Positions 1-10,407 of a stretch of DNA of 64,000 bases are shown here, one piece after another. This DNA is from Cubamyces lactineus (lineage: Eukaryota > Basidiomycota > Agaricomycetes > Polyporales > Polyporaceae), in assembly GCA_022376465.1 (NCBI GenBank), contig JACDTU010000002.1, positions 806,001 through 870,000 on the forward strand. The letters run 5' to 3'. The notes beneath the pieces were generated by a model that worked only from the letters and a program-made list of their open reading frames with translations, was not told the origin of the DNA and did no database searches. Made by a program: the position numbers and the translations under genes. Numbering within the stretch: position 1 is the first letter of the stretch; every line of letters starts with the position of its first letter.

Positions 1-91
1 CATCTCGGACGTTCTCATACTAGGAATAGCCCCGCAGTCCAAGCCTACCTGTTCCTTCACCTGCCGTCGATACTAGTCGTCGTTCACTAGA

Positions 92-1069
92 ATGGCGGGC
101 GTACAATGGCATTATGTGCTCAAGTTCATTATCACCGGTGATGCCGCCGTCGGCAAGTCCTCTCTCCTCGTTCGCCTCACGGACCAACGGTTCCTCGCGA
201 ATCCCGATCCCACAGTAAGCATTCTCTCCATTACTCGCCACATACTGAAGCAAACTGTCGGATTACGTTCAGCTAGGCGTCGAGTTTGGTTCGAAGCTTA
301 TCACGATTCCGGAAGAGAACAAGATCGTGAAGCTGCAATGTACGTCTTGCTCCAGAGCCGGCACGAGCGGGAGACCAGAGCTCACAGTTTTAGGCTAGGT
401 TGGGACACAGCCGGCACAGAATCCTTCCGGTCCATAACGCGTTCATACTATCGCGGCGCGGCAGGCTGCTTACTCGTGTACGACGTGACCAACCGACAAA
501 GTGCGTAGCCTTCAGCGGAGCCCCGCCTTGTTGGCGATTGCGTCTTGCTTACCACTGCCGCTGAATAGGTTTCGTGAATGCCCGGTCGTGGCTTGCCGAT
601 GTCAGGGAGCACGCGGACCCGCACCTCACATGCATTCTTGTCGGCAACAAGATCGACTTGTGCTCGGACGAATCTTCCTCCGCCGCTGCCGGAAAGCGTA
701 AACGAGAGGTGTCTACGGAAGAAGCGGAGCTATGGGCACAAGAAGAAGGCCTGCTCTTCGTCGAGGCGAGTGCGAAGTCGGGCGAGAATGTCGAGGCAGC
801 ATTCGAGCGCGCGACGCGCAATATTCTCGACAAAGTCCACCGAGGCGTGTTTGATGACGAGCGGGTAAGTGCATGCTTGGCCTGACCTCGACTGTTGTGC
901 TTGAGGATCGTCGCTCCGTGATACTTCGGGGTCCTGGGTGATGCTGATGTGCATGCGCTGACACGGTGATTTTTCTTCGCTATAGTCGCCGGGCGTCAAG
1001 CTGTCAAAGCCTTCTGGGAACGGCATCGCGCTGGACGAGTCTCAGCCGCGTTCGGGGTGTTGCTCGTGA
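92..1069 (+). CDS. Rab4/Ypt4-like small GTPase
   Basis: Five exons (92-214, 273-339, 399-500, 569-864, 986-1069) encode a 223-aa Rab GTPase, a membrane-anchored switch for endosomal or secretory vesicle traffic. The P-loop GDAAVGKS is at residues 16-23, the switch II motif WDTAG at 65-69, the base-binding NKID at 124-127 and SAK at 165-167. The protein ends in Cys-Cys-Ser, a CCX-type geranylgeranylation signal. The switch region ([22 protein letters not shown]) and the tail (VFDDER) resemble Rab2/Rab4 and S. pombe Ypt4; Rab4 versus Rab2 is an inference. A Ser/Ala stretch followed by KRKR (about residues 129-143) lies between NKID and the next strand, where most Rabs have only a few residues. 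All introns are 44-121 nt and keep frame. The ATG at 92 places the P-loop at the usual distance from the N-terminus. Confidence 0.93.
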
Positions 1070-4026
1070 AGCATTCAGGCTCGGCTCGGATTCTTTCTCG
1101 ATGATGGCGCTCGGCGCGGCCCTGCTCGTGCACGTTTCAGCCTCACACTTTCTTCTTCGTTCATTATGTTGGATCCGTGGAAGATACACGCGCGTGGACA
1201 GTGATGTATGTATCTCTAATGTACTGTACTGATATTTCATGTGGTTTCCTCTCAGCATCACCGGCCAATCGGAGCTCGAGTGTGGTTGGTTTGCCCCGCC
1301 CGCCCCAGCCCCACTCCCCGCCCCCACTTCCGGAGCGGGTTGAAACCCGCTTTCCTATACGTTATGCAGCGTCGGGGATCCGCAAGGGTCCAAACCGCCC
1401 GCCTGTCGCCTGTCAGGAGCTCCAGGCTCAACGCAGGCAGTGCACTCCGTCGGACTCGCACCCGAAAAGCTACTGCGACGTCGTGCGTCTTCGCCCTGGG
1501 CCTGGCGCACACATCTCACGATCTTCTCGCCGCCTCGCAGGAGCCGCTCGATATTTCGAAATCGCCGCCACCGTCGTAGTCGGTCGCCGATAGACCTCAC
1601 CCGTGCCACGCGGGGCGAAGACTGCGGTCGGCGAATGAGCATGTGCGTTGCAGACGATGCGCCCGAGCGCAAGCCCTTCGATCTCACACTCTCGGCTGCA
1701 CTTGAGTCCTTCGATCAGCCAGATGGATGGTGGGCCGCCCATCGGGAACAGCGTCGGGGACTCAACAGTCGACGTTCGACGTCGATATCAAAGCGAGAAG
1801 GGGCTTCGAATGCCGCCAGGCGTCGATATCGACGCATTGGAACTCCCAACTCTCTAGCGCTCCGATCAGCACATCGTCGCGTGCTCGCCCGACTCGGAAA
1901 AGGCGTTCGAGGAGTCCCAGCCTCCCAACTCAATCACGCAACCCACGATTGCATCTGTCCACAGTGACCAGTGCGCGCACACACCCACGCACGAGTGCAT
2001 CCGTCCTTCTCTGCTATGTTCATACCAATGTGACGAAGGTGCCAGAGGTCGATGCGGCTATTCACTCGGTCCGTTGGACGCGCAGGCAGGCGCAGCTTGG
2101 GAACAAGTGCTCAGCCCCCGCGCTCCCCGAACGCCCGAGTCGGGGCTCGTGGTGCGCTGCGAGCTCGGGTGCCTGTCAATTAGCACTGTCAGTACGTATC
2201 GGGCACGTCGACGTCGATGTCGACGCCCGATGCCAGCACTCGTGGGTCTGATAGGTCCACACTGGGAACGTGGACGTGGAAGGCTGGGCGCGGTAGAGCT
2301 TGTCGCCGACTCGCACGTCGTGGCGCCGAGCACTGGTGTGTGCGATCTTCAAGGGTCCTGTGTATGCTTGGTGCTGACAGAGCTCGACAAGGCTGGCACA
2401 TGGCACATGGCACGTACGTGACGGCCCGGAGGTGAGCTTTCTCGTCGGAGTCGGATCGCAGCGACAGATCCGACGCATAACATTTTTCAAAGTCGAAGCA
2501 TATTTCCAAGAGCTCCGTATCCGAGTCGGCATGCATGTGGCCGTAATCAGGCGGTGTTCTCGCCGCTGAGGATTGCAAGAACGGCTCCTTGAGCACTGTA
2601 GGAGCCACCCACGAATGCGTGCCGTACGTCCGTATTTGGAGCCCCGATGCTACTCTGTATGACAGCAAGAACGAACCGCTACTTTAGCACAACTGGTCCC
2701 GAGTCGGTCCCAACCACTCCCAGCCACGGCCTCCGACTAAGACCGGGCAAATTCTCATGCAAGCACGTCTGTGTAGTGTTAGTCGGTCAGGCATACTACC
2801 ACACTGTGTTTGTGCTGATGTTTGACAGGAGGAAATTGGAATTCGTCCTTCACGGTCGGAAGGGATTTCTACTCCCGCGGCGTGACAGTACCCGCGAGTT
2901 ATCCAATGCGGCGCAACCCCGGGGCGCTGTACTGCAAATGGCATTCAAACTCCCGAGTAAGAAGCTCGCAGGGGCATTCAATCAGGCCTCCTCGACATAG
3001 CCATACACAACGATCTATCCGACGGCCGGCACGACTTGGCGATATGCTCGGTGTGTCGGTCCCACCAGGCCTCGGACACAGCGTGAACAGCTGAAATGAC
3101 CGTTACCGCGAACGTTCAAGCGGTACCGGTAGAGGCCATACCGTCCTATGTCTCGAGTCTCGAGTCTCGCTTCCTCCGCGCTCAGGACGGCGGTTAGCCC
3201 GCGACATGGAGCAGCTCTTGCAGGTTTCGCACGGCAATACCGATACTGCACCAGCGCGCTCGATTTGCTCGCTGTTACATCAACCAGTCCGATACGTGCA
3301 CCGTCCTACCCTCCATTCCACCGACAGCGGAAGACAAGTGGGCACTACGAGATCTTCCGGGCCCCGGCTGGACGCCTGCACCGCGCATACGCTCTTCCAA
3401 GTTCAGGCTTCCGGCTCGAAAGCGGTAGGCGCGCGTGGCACGTTCAAGTTGGTTCTACAATTCATCTGCGCGCTGATGCACTTGCGAGATTGCGTTTCGG
3501 CAGATGACTGTTGGGTGTTGGGACTACGGTGCGCCGTACGCGTGCACTGGCCATGCCTCGCCTGTGTGCTTAGCGTCTCGACCCTGGAGTCGATTCTCAG
3601 TGCAGTGCTTCTCCCGATCCTTGTGCATGGTGGACGCAGCCGCGGCCCGGCCCCACGTCGAACGCTATCATGCAACATTGCTACAATGCAACACCGAACG
3701 TCGAACATACAGCATCCCACAAGCACGACCCGGACACGCAGTGCCAGTGACGTCCGCGCGCGTCCCTCGAAGAGCCCTTCCAACATTTCGCATCCACCTT
3801 CCTCGCATCCCACCTCCACATTGCAGCTTTCCCGCCATCATCACTGCATCAACGTGCAGTCATCATGCATCATGGCGGCCTTCCTTCTGTTCCAGTTCCA
3901 ACGTTCCCCCTTTCGTAGCTTCCGTACCTCCTATAGCTAAACCAAGTTGAGCTTCTAGTGGGTGCAGCCTCCCGAACTGTCCCACCAGCTCCGAGTCTCA
4001 GTCTGGCGGCTGGTGACTGGCGGCTC

Positions 4027-4045
4027 TTGCTGCTGCTGCTGCTGC
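4027..4045. repeat. CTG trinucleotide microsatellite
   Basis: About six TGC/CTG units in a row lie outside any gene I can call. Confidence 0.8.
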
Positions 4046-4347
4046 AGCTGCCATCGCCATTGCCAACTGCTACCGTCGAGATCCGGGCGCGAACGCTAAC
4101 CGCGCCCCCGCTGATGAACTCGCACTTTCGCACTCTCGAGTCTCGAGCTCTCAAACCTTGTATGCCGAACGTGAACTTTCCGTTCCGGCGGCTCAGGCCC
4201 GTCCGGATCTCGAGCTCGCAATGCGCATCACTTACCCCTCAGCGGAAGGACCGAGCCGGGCCAGGAGGCAGAAGCGAGCGTTTGCACACGAAGCCGGCTT
4301 GTGCGTCGTAACTTTGTTGCTGGTGCATCAGCAAATCGTATAAAGTT

Positions 4348-4511
4348 CTACCTCGCAAGGTAGCGCCCGGCAAGGATAGCATTCCCGGGCAGGCCGGGGA
4401 AGCGCTGGCCTTCCCTTGCCTTGAACTACCGCGATTCGCCTGGCCAGGCGAACGTTTGCTACGCGTTCGCCACACTGGGCGATTCATTGCCAGGATTTGC
4501 CCGGTCCGGGC
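4348..4511. repeat. Cluster of hairpins and palindromes
   Basis: In about 165 bases I see six inverted repeats: CTACCT/AGGTAG with a 4-nt loop (4348-4363), GCCCGG/CCGGGC (about 4365-4390), GGGAAG/CTTCCC with a 7-nt loop (4397-4415), a perfect 18-bp palindrome centred on TGGCCA (4435-4452), GCGAACG/CGTTCGC (4448-4470) and GCCCGG/CCGGGC one base apart (4499-4511). A GCATTCC...GGGAAGCGC core (about 4379-4405) recurs near 5.44 and 5.58 kb. The function is unknown; a non-autonomous repeat or a structured RNA are both possible. Confidence 0.65.
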
Positions 4512-4903
4512 GTAGTCTGACATTGAATTCAATTGCCAGGGAAGGTGCTGCCATATTAACCCTTCTCATGTAGAACTTAGATTTCGCATTGCAATATAAT
4601 CACGACTTGAGATATTAGAACGTCATCAATAAGTACAGGCCCTCGACGTCATGGCTTTGGGGCAAGCCCGATCACGAGTGTCACGGCCGCGTGATCTGCG
4701 CGTCGCTACTTAACGGGCGTGTCGCGACTCGCGAACTCATTCGCAACTCTTTCCCTCTCCATCTCCACGTCCACCTCTTTCCCCTCGACCTCAGGCTTAG
4801 CTGTTCGCCATCCATCCCCCGCGCGCCCACCCATGGTGTCCTCTGCAGTACCAAGCCAGGTCGAAGGTACGTGCATATAAGAAGAGGTGTGTGTACACAT
4901 GCA

Positions 4904-4998
4904 CGCATACAACGACAAGTAAGCGCATATATGCACGTATACAACGAGGTAAGCGCATATTTGCATGCGTACAACGACAGGTAAGTGCATATATGCAT
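4904..4998. repeat. Minisatellite, about 31-32 bp unit, three copies
   Basis: Three head-to-tail units (4904-4935, 4936-4966, 4967-4998) share a core of TACAACGA, then GGTAAG/AGTAAG, then GCATAT. A diverged partial unit precedes them from about 4866. Each unit carries a 5' splice-site-like GTAAG. No surrounding gene is recognised. Confidence 0.8.
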
Positions 4999-5436
4999 GC
5001 ACACCACAGCTTGAATTGGTAAGCACAGCATCCTGAGCACAATGGCCGGGTATGTGCTCGCGCTCGCGCTCCCACATGGGAAGTTCGACATCGCGCACGC
5101 CGCACGCGCCCCAGGCGACTCAGTACGTTGGCGGCCCCGTGGGAATGCTTAAGGCCATTTGGCGCATTGCGAAAGCCTGCCGGATCCTCGTCATGCGCGA
5201 GGCGGACATCGACAAGCTAGTGTGGTATATTTTCATGTATTAGTATATGCATACAATGATTAGTCCTGCCCGATGTGATCAAATGCACCATATGTTGAAT
5301 GGTTTGCATAGAACCACCTCGCCCTGGTGTGTATTAGGCCATGTAAGTTGATTCTCAGACTACGGGTTGTATTTGCTATGCCATCCCTTTGCCCTTGCAT
5401 GCCAAACTATCACCGGCGCACGCAATCCTTCGCCCA

Positions 5437-5602
5437 ACATTGCATTCCCACCCTTACCTGGCCGGGAAGGCAGCCCGCCGCCTGGTGAGGCAAATGAAGG
5501 TCGGGCGAGGCGATGGTAGGTGGCGCGCGGTGAGGTACTGTCATACACGCCTCTCTCCTATGACAGGCAATGCATAACCGGCGCTTCCCAGGTAAGGAAT
5601 GC
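5437..5602. repeat. Imperfect inverted repeat, MITE-like
   Basis: The segment from about 5439 reads TTGCATTCC, then CTTACCTGG, then GGGAAGGC. The reverse complement of about 5579-5602 reads TTGCATTCC, then TTACCTGG, then GGAAGCGC. The two arms differ by small indels and flank about 100 bases. Further TTGCATT words follow at 5615-5637. The same core occurs in the palindrome cluster near 4.38 kb. I see no encoded protein and no clear target-site duplication. Confidence 0.5.
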
Positions 5603-6727
5603 AACGGATTCCGGGATTGCATTTCCTTGCATTCCGTTAGGCAGTACTTTACATAATTTGCTGATGTGTGTACGATAGTTACGTTGTTGCATTACCATAT
5701 GCATGCATAGTATAGGCCGGTTGACGGTGGCTGTATATGTACAACAGATGGACCATGGCCCAGAGGGATCCGGAAGGGGGTTTACTTAATATCGTCGAGC
5801 CGTAAGATACGTTACGTATACGTACGCGCGAGAGTCGGTCGAGAGTACGTCGATGCGGATGCGGATGCGGTGTGGCTAGTAGAGGCGCTTTATACAAGTC
5901 TACACTACGGTAGTTGCGTGATATATACAGTATATATATGGATGTGCGTGTTCTCGATGCTGCTGTTGTTCTTGTTGCGTGCTTGATTACCAGGCCGAGG
6001 GAGGAGAACGCGCCATCTCGTCCGTTGTCCGTCGTAATGGCGACGCCGCCGCCGCCGCCCGGGAGCGGGGTGTACAGGTACTGGTATCGGTATTGGATAT
6101 TGACGTCCTGGTGGTGATCATGGTATTGGTATTGGTACTGAAATTGAGAGATCCGCCTGTCGCGAGCTTAGAACGGGAACGGGGAGACTGTGGGAGCGAT
6201 AACGCGGCTGCCAGTTCCGGCGGTGGCGCGGGCTTTTTTGTTCGAGATGCGTATAGAGCTGGGGGGAGGGGGGCTTCGCGTTCTCGCGGATGACAGTTGG
6301 GACGGAGCTAGGTTTGATGGATGTTGTGTGTTGTGGGGATGTCGATGTGAGCGCACCGCCGGAATGGGGGTCGTGGGTGGCATGCGGGGCTGATCAGGAA
6401 GGCGAGCACGGACTCGGACATAATATTGACATAGGGGGAGAAGACGGTATGCGTCGGGTTCGACGGCCGTGCGAAGGGCAGCGTCTGGAGGACAGACCGC
6501 AGGGCGCACGAAGGAGCAGAGAGGAGAGAGAGAAGTGATTGTCCGTTGTGTTGTTGATCATCGAGCGAAGAGCAGGACCGTGTGTGTTGGCGGCCTGTGC
6601 ACAGGGCCTCATGACCATGGCCAGGAAGCACGCCCGTCAAAGCTTGACAAAGGAAGTCCAAGCATGTTGCACAGGGGTGTTCGCGCAGGCAGACCAGCCC
6701 TGGGGCGTATCTCCGGCGTACCGGGGG

Positions 6728-7363
6728 TCATCGCGCAGGCGTGCTGCGTCCGCTGTGGCCCCTGCTCCCACCAGCAGCAGCAGCAGCAGCGCCGGAGCTT
6801 GCCCCCGCGCGCACGGTCTGGTAGAACTCGCCGAGCTGCGAGACAAAGCCCGGGTTCGGCTGTGCGCACGACCGTTTGGCCTGCACGAGCTGCACCGCCT
6901 GGTCCGGCGTACAGCCGTAGTGCGAGACGAGGAACGCGGCGGCGACGCTCGCGCTACGGCTCACGCCCTGTGCGCAATGTATGAGCACGCGCGCGGAGGG
7001 GTCGCGCAGCGCCGCGCCGATCCACGCCGTGGCCCGTGGCAGAAACGCGGCGAGCTCCGAGAAGGGCGAGTCTTGCAAGGGCAGCTGCAGTCGTTGCAGC
7101 GTCCGATGAGGACCGAGATGCGGCAGCGCGGTTGAAGGCGGGAGGGCGACATGCCCGCACATGGCGCTGAGGACATGGGTGATGCCGAGTGTGGCGAGCA
7201 CTTGTGGATTCTCGGCCGCTGCAAGGTCGCCGACGTACAGTCTGGGAACGATCTCGGTCGGTGGTTGGGTGCGGAGGATAGAGGGGGTGGGTGGCGCGTC
7301 GGCATATCTTGAGGGTGCGCGGTGGGAGGAGGGGGTGCATACGATGGGTGAAAGAGGCGGCAT
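6728..7363 (-). CDS. Dual-specificity protein phosphatase
   Basis: A single exon encodes 211 aa. The active-site loop HCAQGVSRS holds the catalytic Cys130 and Arg136, and Asp98 (LPLQDSPFSEL) sits where the general acid of dual-specificity phosphatases lies. The fold runs from IVPRLYVGDLAAA (about residue 38) to QLGEFYQTV (about 184), a complete minimal DSP domain with the typical NPGFVSQL turn. The N-terminal 37 residues are Pro/Ser-rich. The tail holds a run of six Ala encoded by a CAG/CTG-type tract (about 6772-6791). The subfamily (MAPK phosphatase or atypical DSP) and the substrate cannot be told. The ATG at 7363 was chosen because it is the first before the domain. Confidence 0.88.
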   Translation of the reverse strand: MPPLSPIVCTPSSHRAPSRYADAPPTPSILRTQPPTEIVPRLYVGDLAAAENPQVLATLGITHVLSAMCGHVALPPSTALPHLGPHRTLQRLQLPLQDSPFSELAAFLPRATAWIGAALRDPSARVLIHCAQGVSRSASVAAAFLVSHYGCTPDQAVQLVQAKRSCAQPNPGFVSQLGEFYQTVRAGASSGAAAAAAGGSRGHSGRSTPAR

Positions 7364-8495
7364 GAGTAATATCTGGACCAGCAGAGGGTGAGGTCATGAA
7401 CGGTGGCAGGTAAGATGGGGGAGAGGGGTGCGCACCATATAGAATAACTTATATGAAGATGGAGAAGAATGGGGAGTTCCTTGTCAGAAGTTCTGGTTGT
7501 TGTGGATGGCTATAGGGTGGATGTGTCCGAGACCAAGCGTGCGTAGAGAGGGGGTACGGAGAACAAAGAGCGCAGGTAATGGTAGGTCAACGCGCAGAAA
7601 TGAACATAGGCCTATAGAACGGGCGCGGAGAAGAGGAAGGGGGAGGGAGCCTAGGGAGAGGGTGGCATGGGCCGGAAAGTGGTGGAATAAGTATGAGCTC
7701 GCTCGGGCGGCCACCCGAAAAGGGCGGAGTTGGGTAGAGCGTGACACAGACAATGGGTGAATTTTGTGCGGGTAAGGGGCAGGTGGGCCTAGGCAGCTGT
7801 ATGTGGCGCAGGAGTAGTAATGGGGACTGACTGTGCGCACTGGCTGGCTGCGAATGCTGAAGCGTGGGCGTGGGCAATGGGCAACTGCCAGTGTCGGACT
7901 GAGACTTTGTGCGTGCAAGAGCCGAGCCGTTTTGACTGGGATCTTAGAGCAGGCATTGCTCTCCCCGGCCCTCCAGCCGCCCATTCTCACATCCGCAGAG
8001 GACAGCCCCCGCGTGCCTGGCCTACGCCGCCTCTCCCGATGTCCCGACCTTGCGCATCACTGATGCGCAACGGTTTTTTTCTCCCTCTGACGCACATCCA
8101 CACAACATCCCGCAGGCGCACTCCCGTCCGGGTCCATCAGAATATGTATCATCATCATCGTAACGTACTGCACACTCTGTATGTACATTCGAGGTGTCGT
8201 AGCAAACAGCAGGGGAATACCGGTACCAGACCATTGTACGATGCATTACAACAAAGACGTTCAGGGCTGAGGTAGGCTAGTCTCGTGGTGGGCGTGACGG
8301 GCAATGGTAGGTAGGCGCGGTGGCGAGTGGCGAGTGACGAGCGGGAGGACGATGAGATTACGAGCGATGCTGTGGCAAGATGGCGGCGAGACGAGGCAAG
8401 ACGGTGCGCTTTTGATCCGCAGGCGATATCAGGTTCTCGGTGATGGCGAGTGTGCGTTGGTACAGACAGTAGGAGACGTAGCGAATAAAAATCAT
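7364..8495. other. Intergenic: DSP promoter side and eIF4A 3' side
   Basis: Upstream of the phosphatase the minus strand is pyrimidine-rich, as is common in basidiomycete promoters. An open frame at 7484-7990 (-) follows that composition and has no recognisable domain, so I do not call it. Nothing else is seen. Confidence 0.5.
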
Positions 8496-10058
8496 CTAAA
8501 TCAGGTCGCTGTACAGGGTATCATTGCGTCAGCATCTCAATTTGTCCCTTAGTGATCGACCGCCACTTACGCGACGTTAAGAGGCATTTCATCAATCTGA
8601 GTGTTGTAGAATTCTGTGCGCCAGGGTCGTCAGTCTCATTGCCAACGCCTACTCAAAACCCCAACGACCACTTACGTTCGATATCACGCAGCATCCGCAC
8701 ATCCTCCGTCGTCACGAAGTTGATGGCGACACCCTTCCGTCCGAAACGACCACCACGACCGATGCGGTGAATGTAGTTCTCGCGGTTCGTGGGCAAGTCG
8801 TAGTTGATGACGAGCGACACCTGCTGCACGTCAATACCACGCGCGAGCAGATCCGTCGTGATCAGCACACGGGAGGAGCCTGAACGGAACTCCTTCATCA
8901 GCAGCTCACGCTGCTTCTGGTCCATGTCGCCGTGCTGTTGTCATACGTAACGTCAGACGCTGCCGCACTTCGCTTATCAGGAAAACATTAAAACGCACCA
9001 TGGCAGACACGGTGAACTCCCTCGAGTGCATCTTCTCCGTGAGCCAGTCGACCTTTCTCCTCGTGTTGCAGAAGATGACGGCCTGGGTGATCGTGACGGT
9101 CTCGTAGAGATCGCAGAGTGTGTCCAGCTTCCACTCCTCCTTCTCGACGGCGATGTAGAACTGCTTGATACCCTCGAGGGTCAACTCGTCACGCTTGACG
9201 AGGATACGGACGGGGTCACGCATGAACTTCTTCGTCACCTCCAACACATCGGCGGGCATGGTGGCCGACAGGAGAACAACCTGGGTATCCTGAGGAAGGA
9301 GCTGGAACACCTCGTAGATCTGGTCCTTGAAACCACGAGACAACATCTCATCAGCCTCGTCGAGACAGAAGATCTTGATGTTGTCGGTGCGGAGAGCACG
9401 ACGGTTGATCATGTCGTACACACGGCCAGGGGTACCGACGACGACCTGAACGCCCTCCTGGAGCTTGGCCATATCCTCACGGACGTTCGTGCCGCCGACG
9501 CAAGCGTGGCACTCAATGTTCATGTAGTCGCCAAGAGCAATGACGACCTTTTGGATCTGCTGAGCGAGCTCACGGGTGGGCGCAAGGATAAGCGCCTGGG
9601 TGCCCTTGATGTTCGGGTCGAGCTTTTGGAGGATGGAAATCGAGAAGGTTGCGGTCTTGCCGGTACCCGACTGGGCTTGGGCAATGACGTCGTGGCCCTT
9701 GATGACGGGGACAATCGCGCGCTGCTGGATGGCGGAGGGGCGCTCGAAACTTGCCTTGCTGTCAGTTTGATCCGCTAGGACTCGTGGAGGAATACACACT
9801 CACCCGTAGGCGTAAATACCACGGAGAAGCTCGGGCTTCAGGTCCATGTTGTCGAAGCTGCAAATCGCCTTGTATCAGCACTCGCATTCGCAACGTATAC
9901 GCACTTCGAAGACTCACTTGTCGACGATTTGGTCCCAGTTGGACTCGATCTCATTCTCCTGGAGATCCTGGAGGGTGCCTTCGCTGCGGCAAAACCAGTA
10001 TGATTCAGCACCTCCTTCGCCCAAAATCTTCCCAAAAGTCCTTTACTCACGTAGCCAT
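8496..10058 (-). CDS. TIF1: Translation initiation factor eIF4A (DEAD-box RNA helicase)
   Basis: Seven exons in transcription order (10058-10051, 9983-9918, 9857-9804, 9749-8999, 8934-8676, 8613-8571, 8508-8496) encode 397 aa, the family's normal length. As the helicase of eIF4F it unwinds mRNA 5' leaders in the cytoplasm. All motifs are present: Q-motif ([12 protein letters not shown]), [40 protein letters not shown] and HRIGRGGR. The first exon encodes only ATG-GCT-AC. The last two exons are very small (43 and 13 nt) and supply the conserved [18 protein letters not shown] end, so reading through the first of these introns would give a false C-terminus. It is divergent from SF3b2, with 349 bp between the two ATGs. 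Confidence 0.97.
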
Positions 10059-10407
10059 GTTGGAATTAGTGATTTGGGGGTCTTTCTAGTCTTGAACAGC
10101 CGACCTGCGAGCCGACTGGAGTGCTGGGTTGTCGTTGGAAAGCGGGGATCGATAGATCGAGTGGTGGTGGTCAGAGACCTTGATTGCAGCAAAATTTGCT
10201 GTGTCCGACTTGCTCTCCTCGTCGTCGGCCTGTGCCGAAGGGTTTCGAACCCCGACGGGCCGTCTTTGCCCTGAAAGGGCAGCTTATGTCAGCAGGCATC
10301 AGTGCTTACAGTAACAGTGTCACAGTGTTCGTTGTCGTTCGCGCAGAGTCTCTCCGTCCACGCAGCTGCTGTGGCCATCTTCGTCGCTGTTCTCCCCGCT
10401 TCCCATT
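10059..10407. promoter_or_regulatory. Divergent promoter region between eIF4A and SF3b2
   Basis: These 349 bp separate two head-to-head housekeeping genes and must hold both promoters and 5' leaders. I see no clear TATA box. A GGTTTCGAACCCC word near 10245 imitates a tRNA T-arm but lacks the rest of a tRNA. Confidence 0.6.

Larger units (their letters stand above)
1070..6727. other. 5.7-kb stretch without a supportable gene
   Basis: Open frames here are short, overlap on both strands and show neither the codon bias nor the protein motifs of the neighbouring genes. The stretch holds a heptad repeat TCTCGAG (three copies at 3151-3170, two at 4134-4147), a CTG microsatellite (about 4027-4045), a hairpin/palindrome cluster (4348-4511), a minisatellite (4904-4998) and an inverted repeat (5437-5602). 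These are listed separately. Confidence 0.55.

Noticed and set aside
7484..7990. 168-codon frame upstream of the phosphatase
   Set aside because: It reflects the pyrimidine-rich minus strand of a promoter region, not coding bias.
10235..10270. T-arm-like word GGTTTCGAACCCC suggesting a tRNA
   Set aside because: No matching acceptor, D or anticodon arms on either strand; it lies in the eIF4A/SF3b2 divergent promoter.
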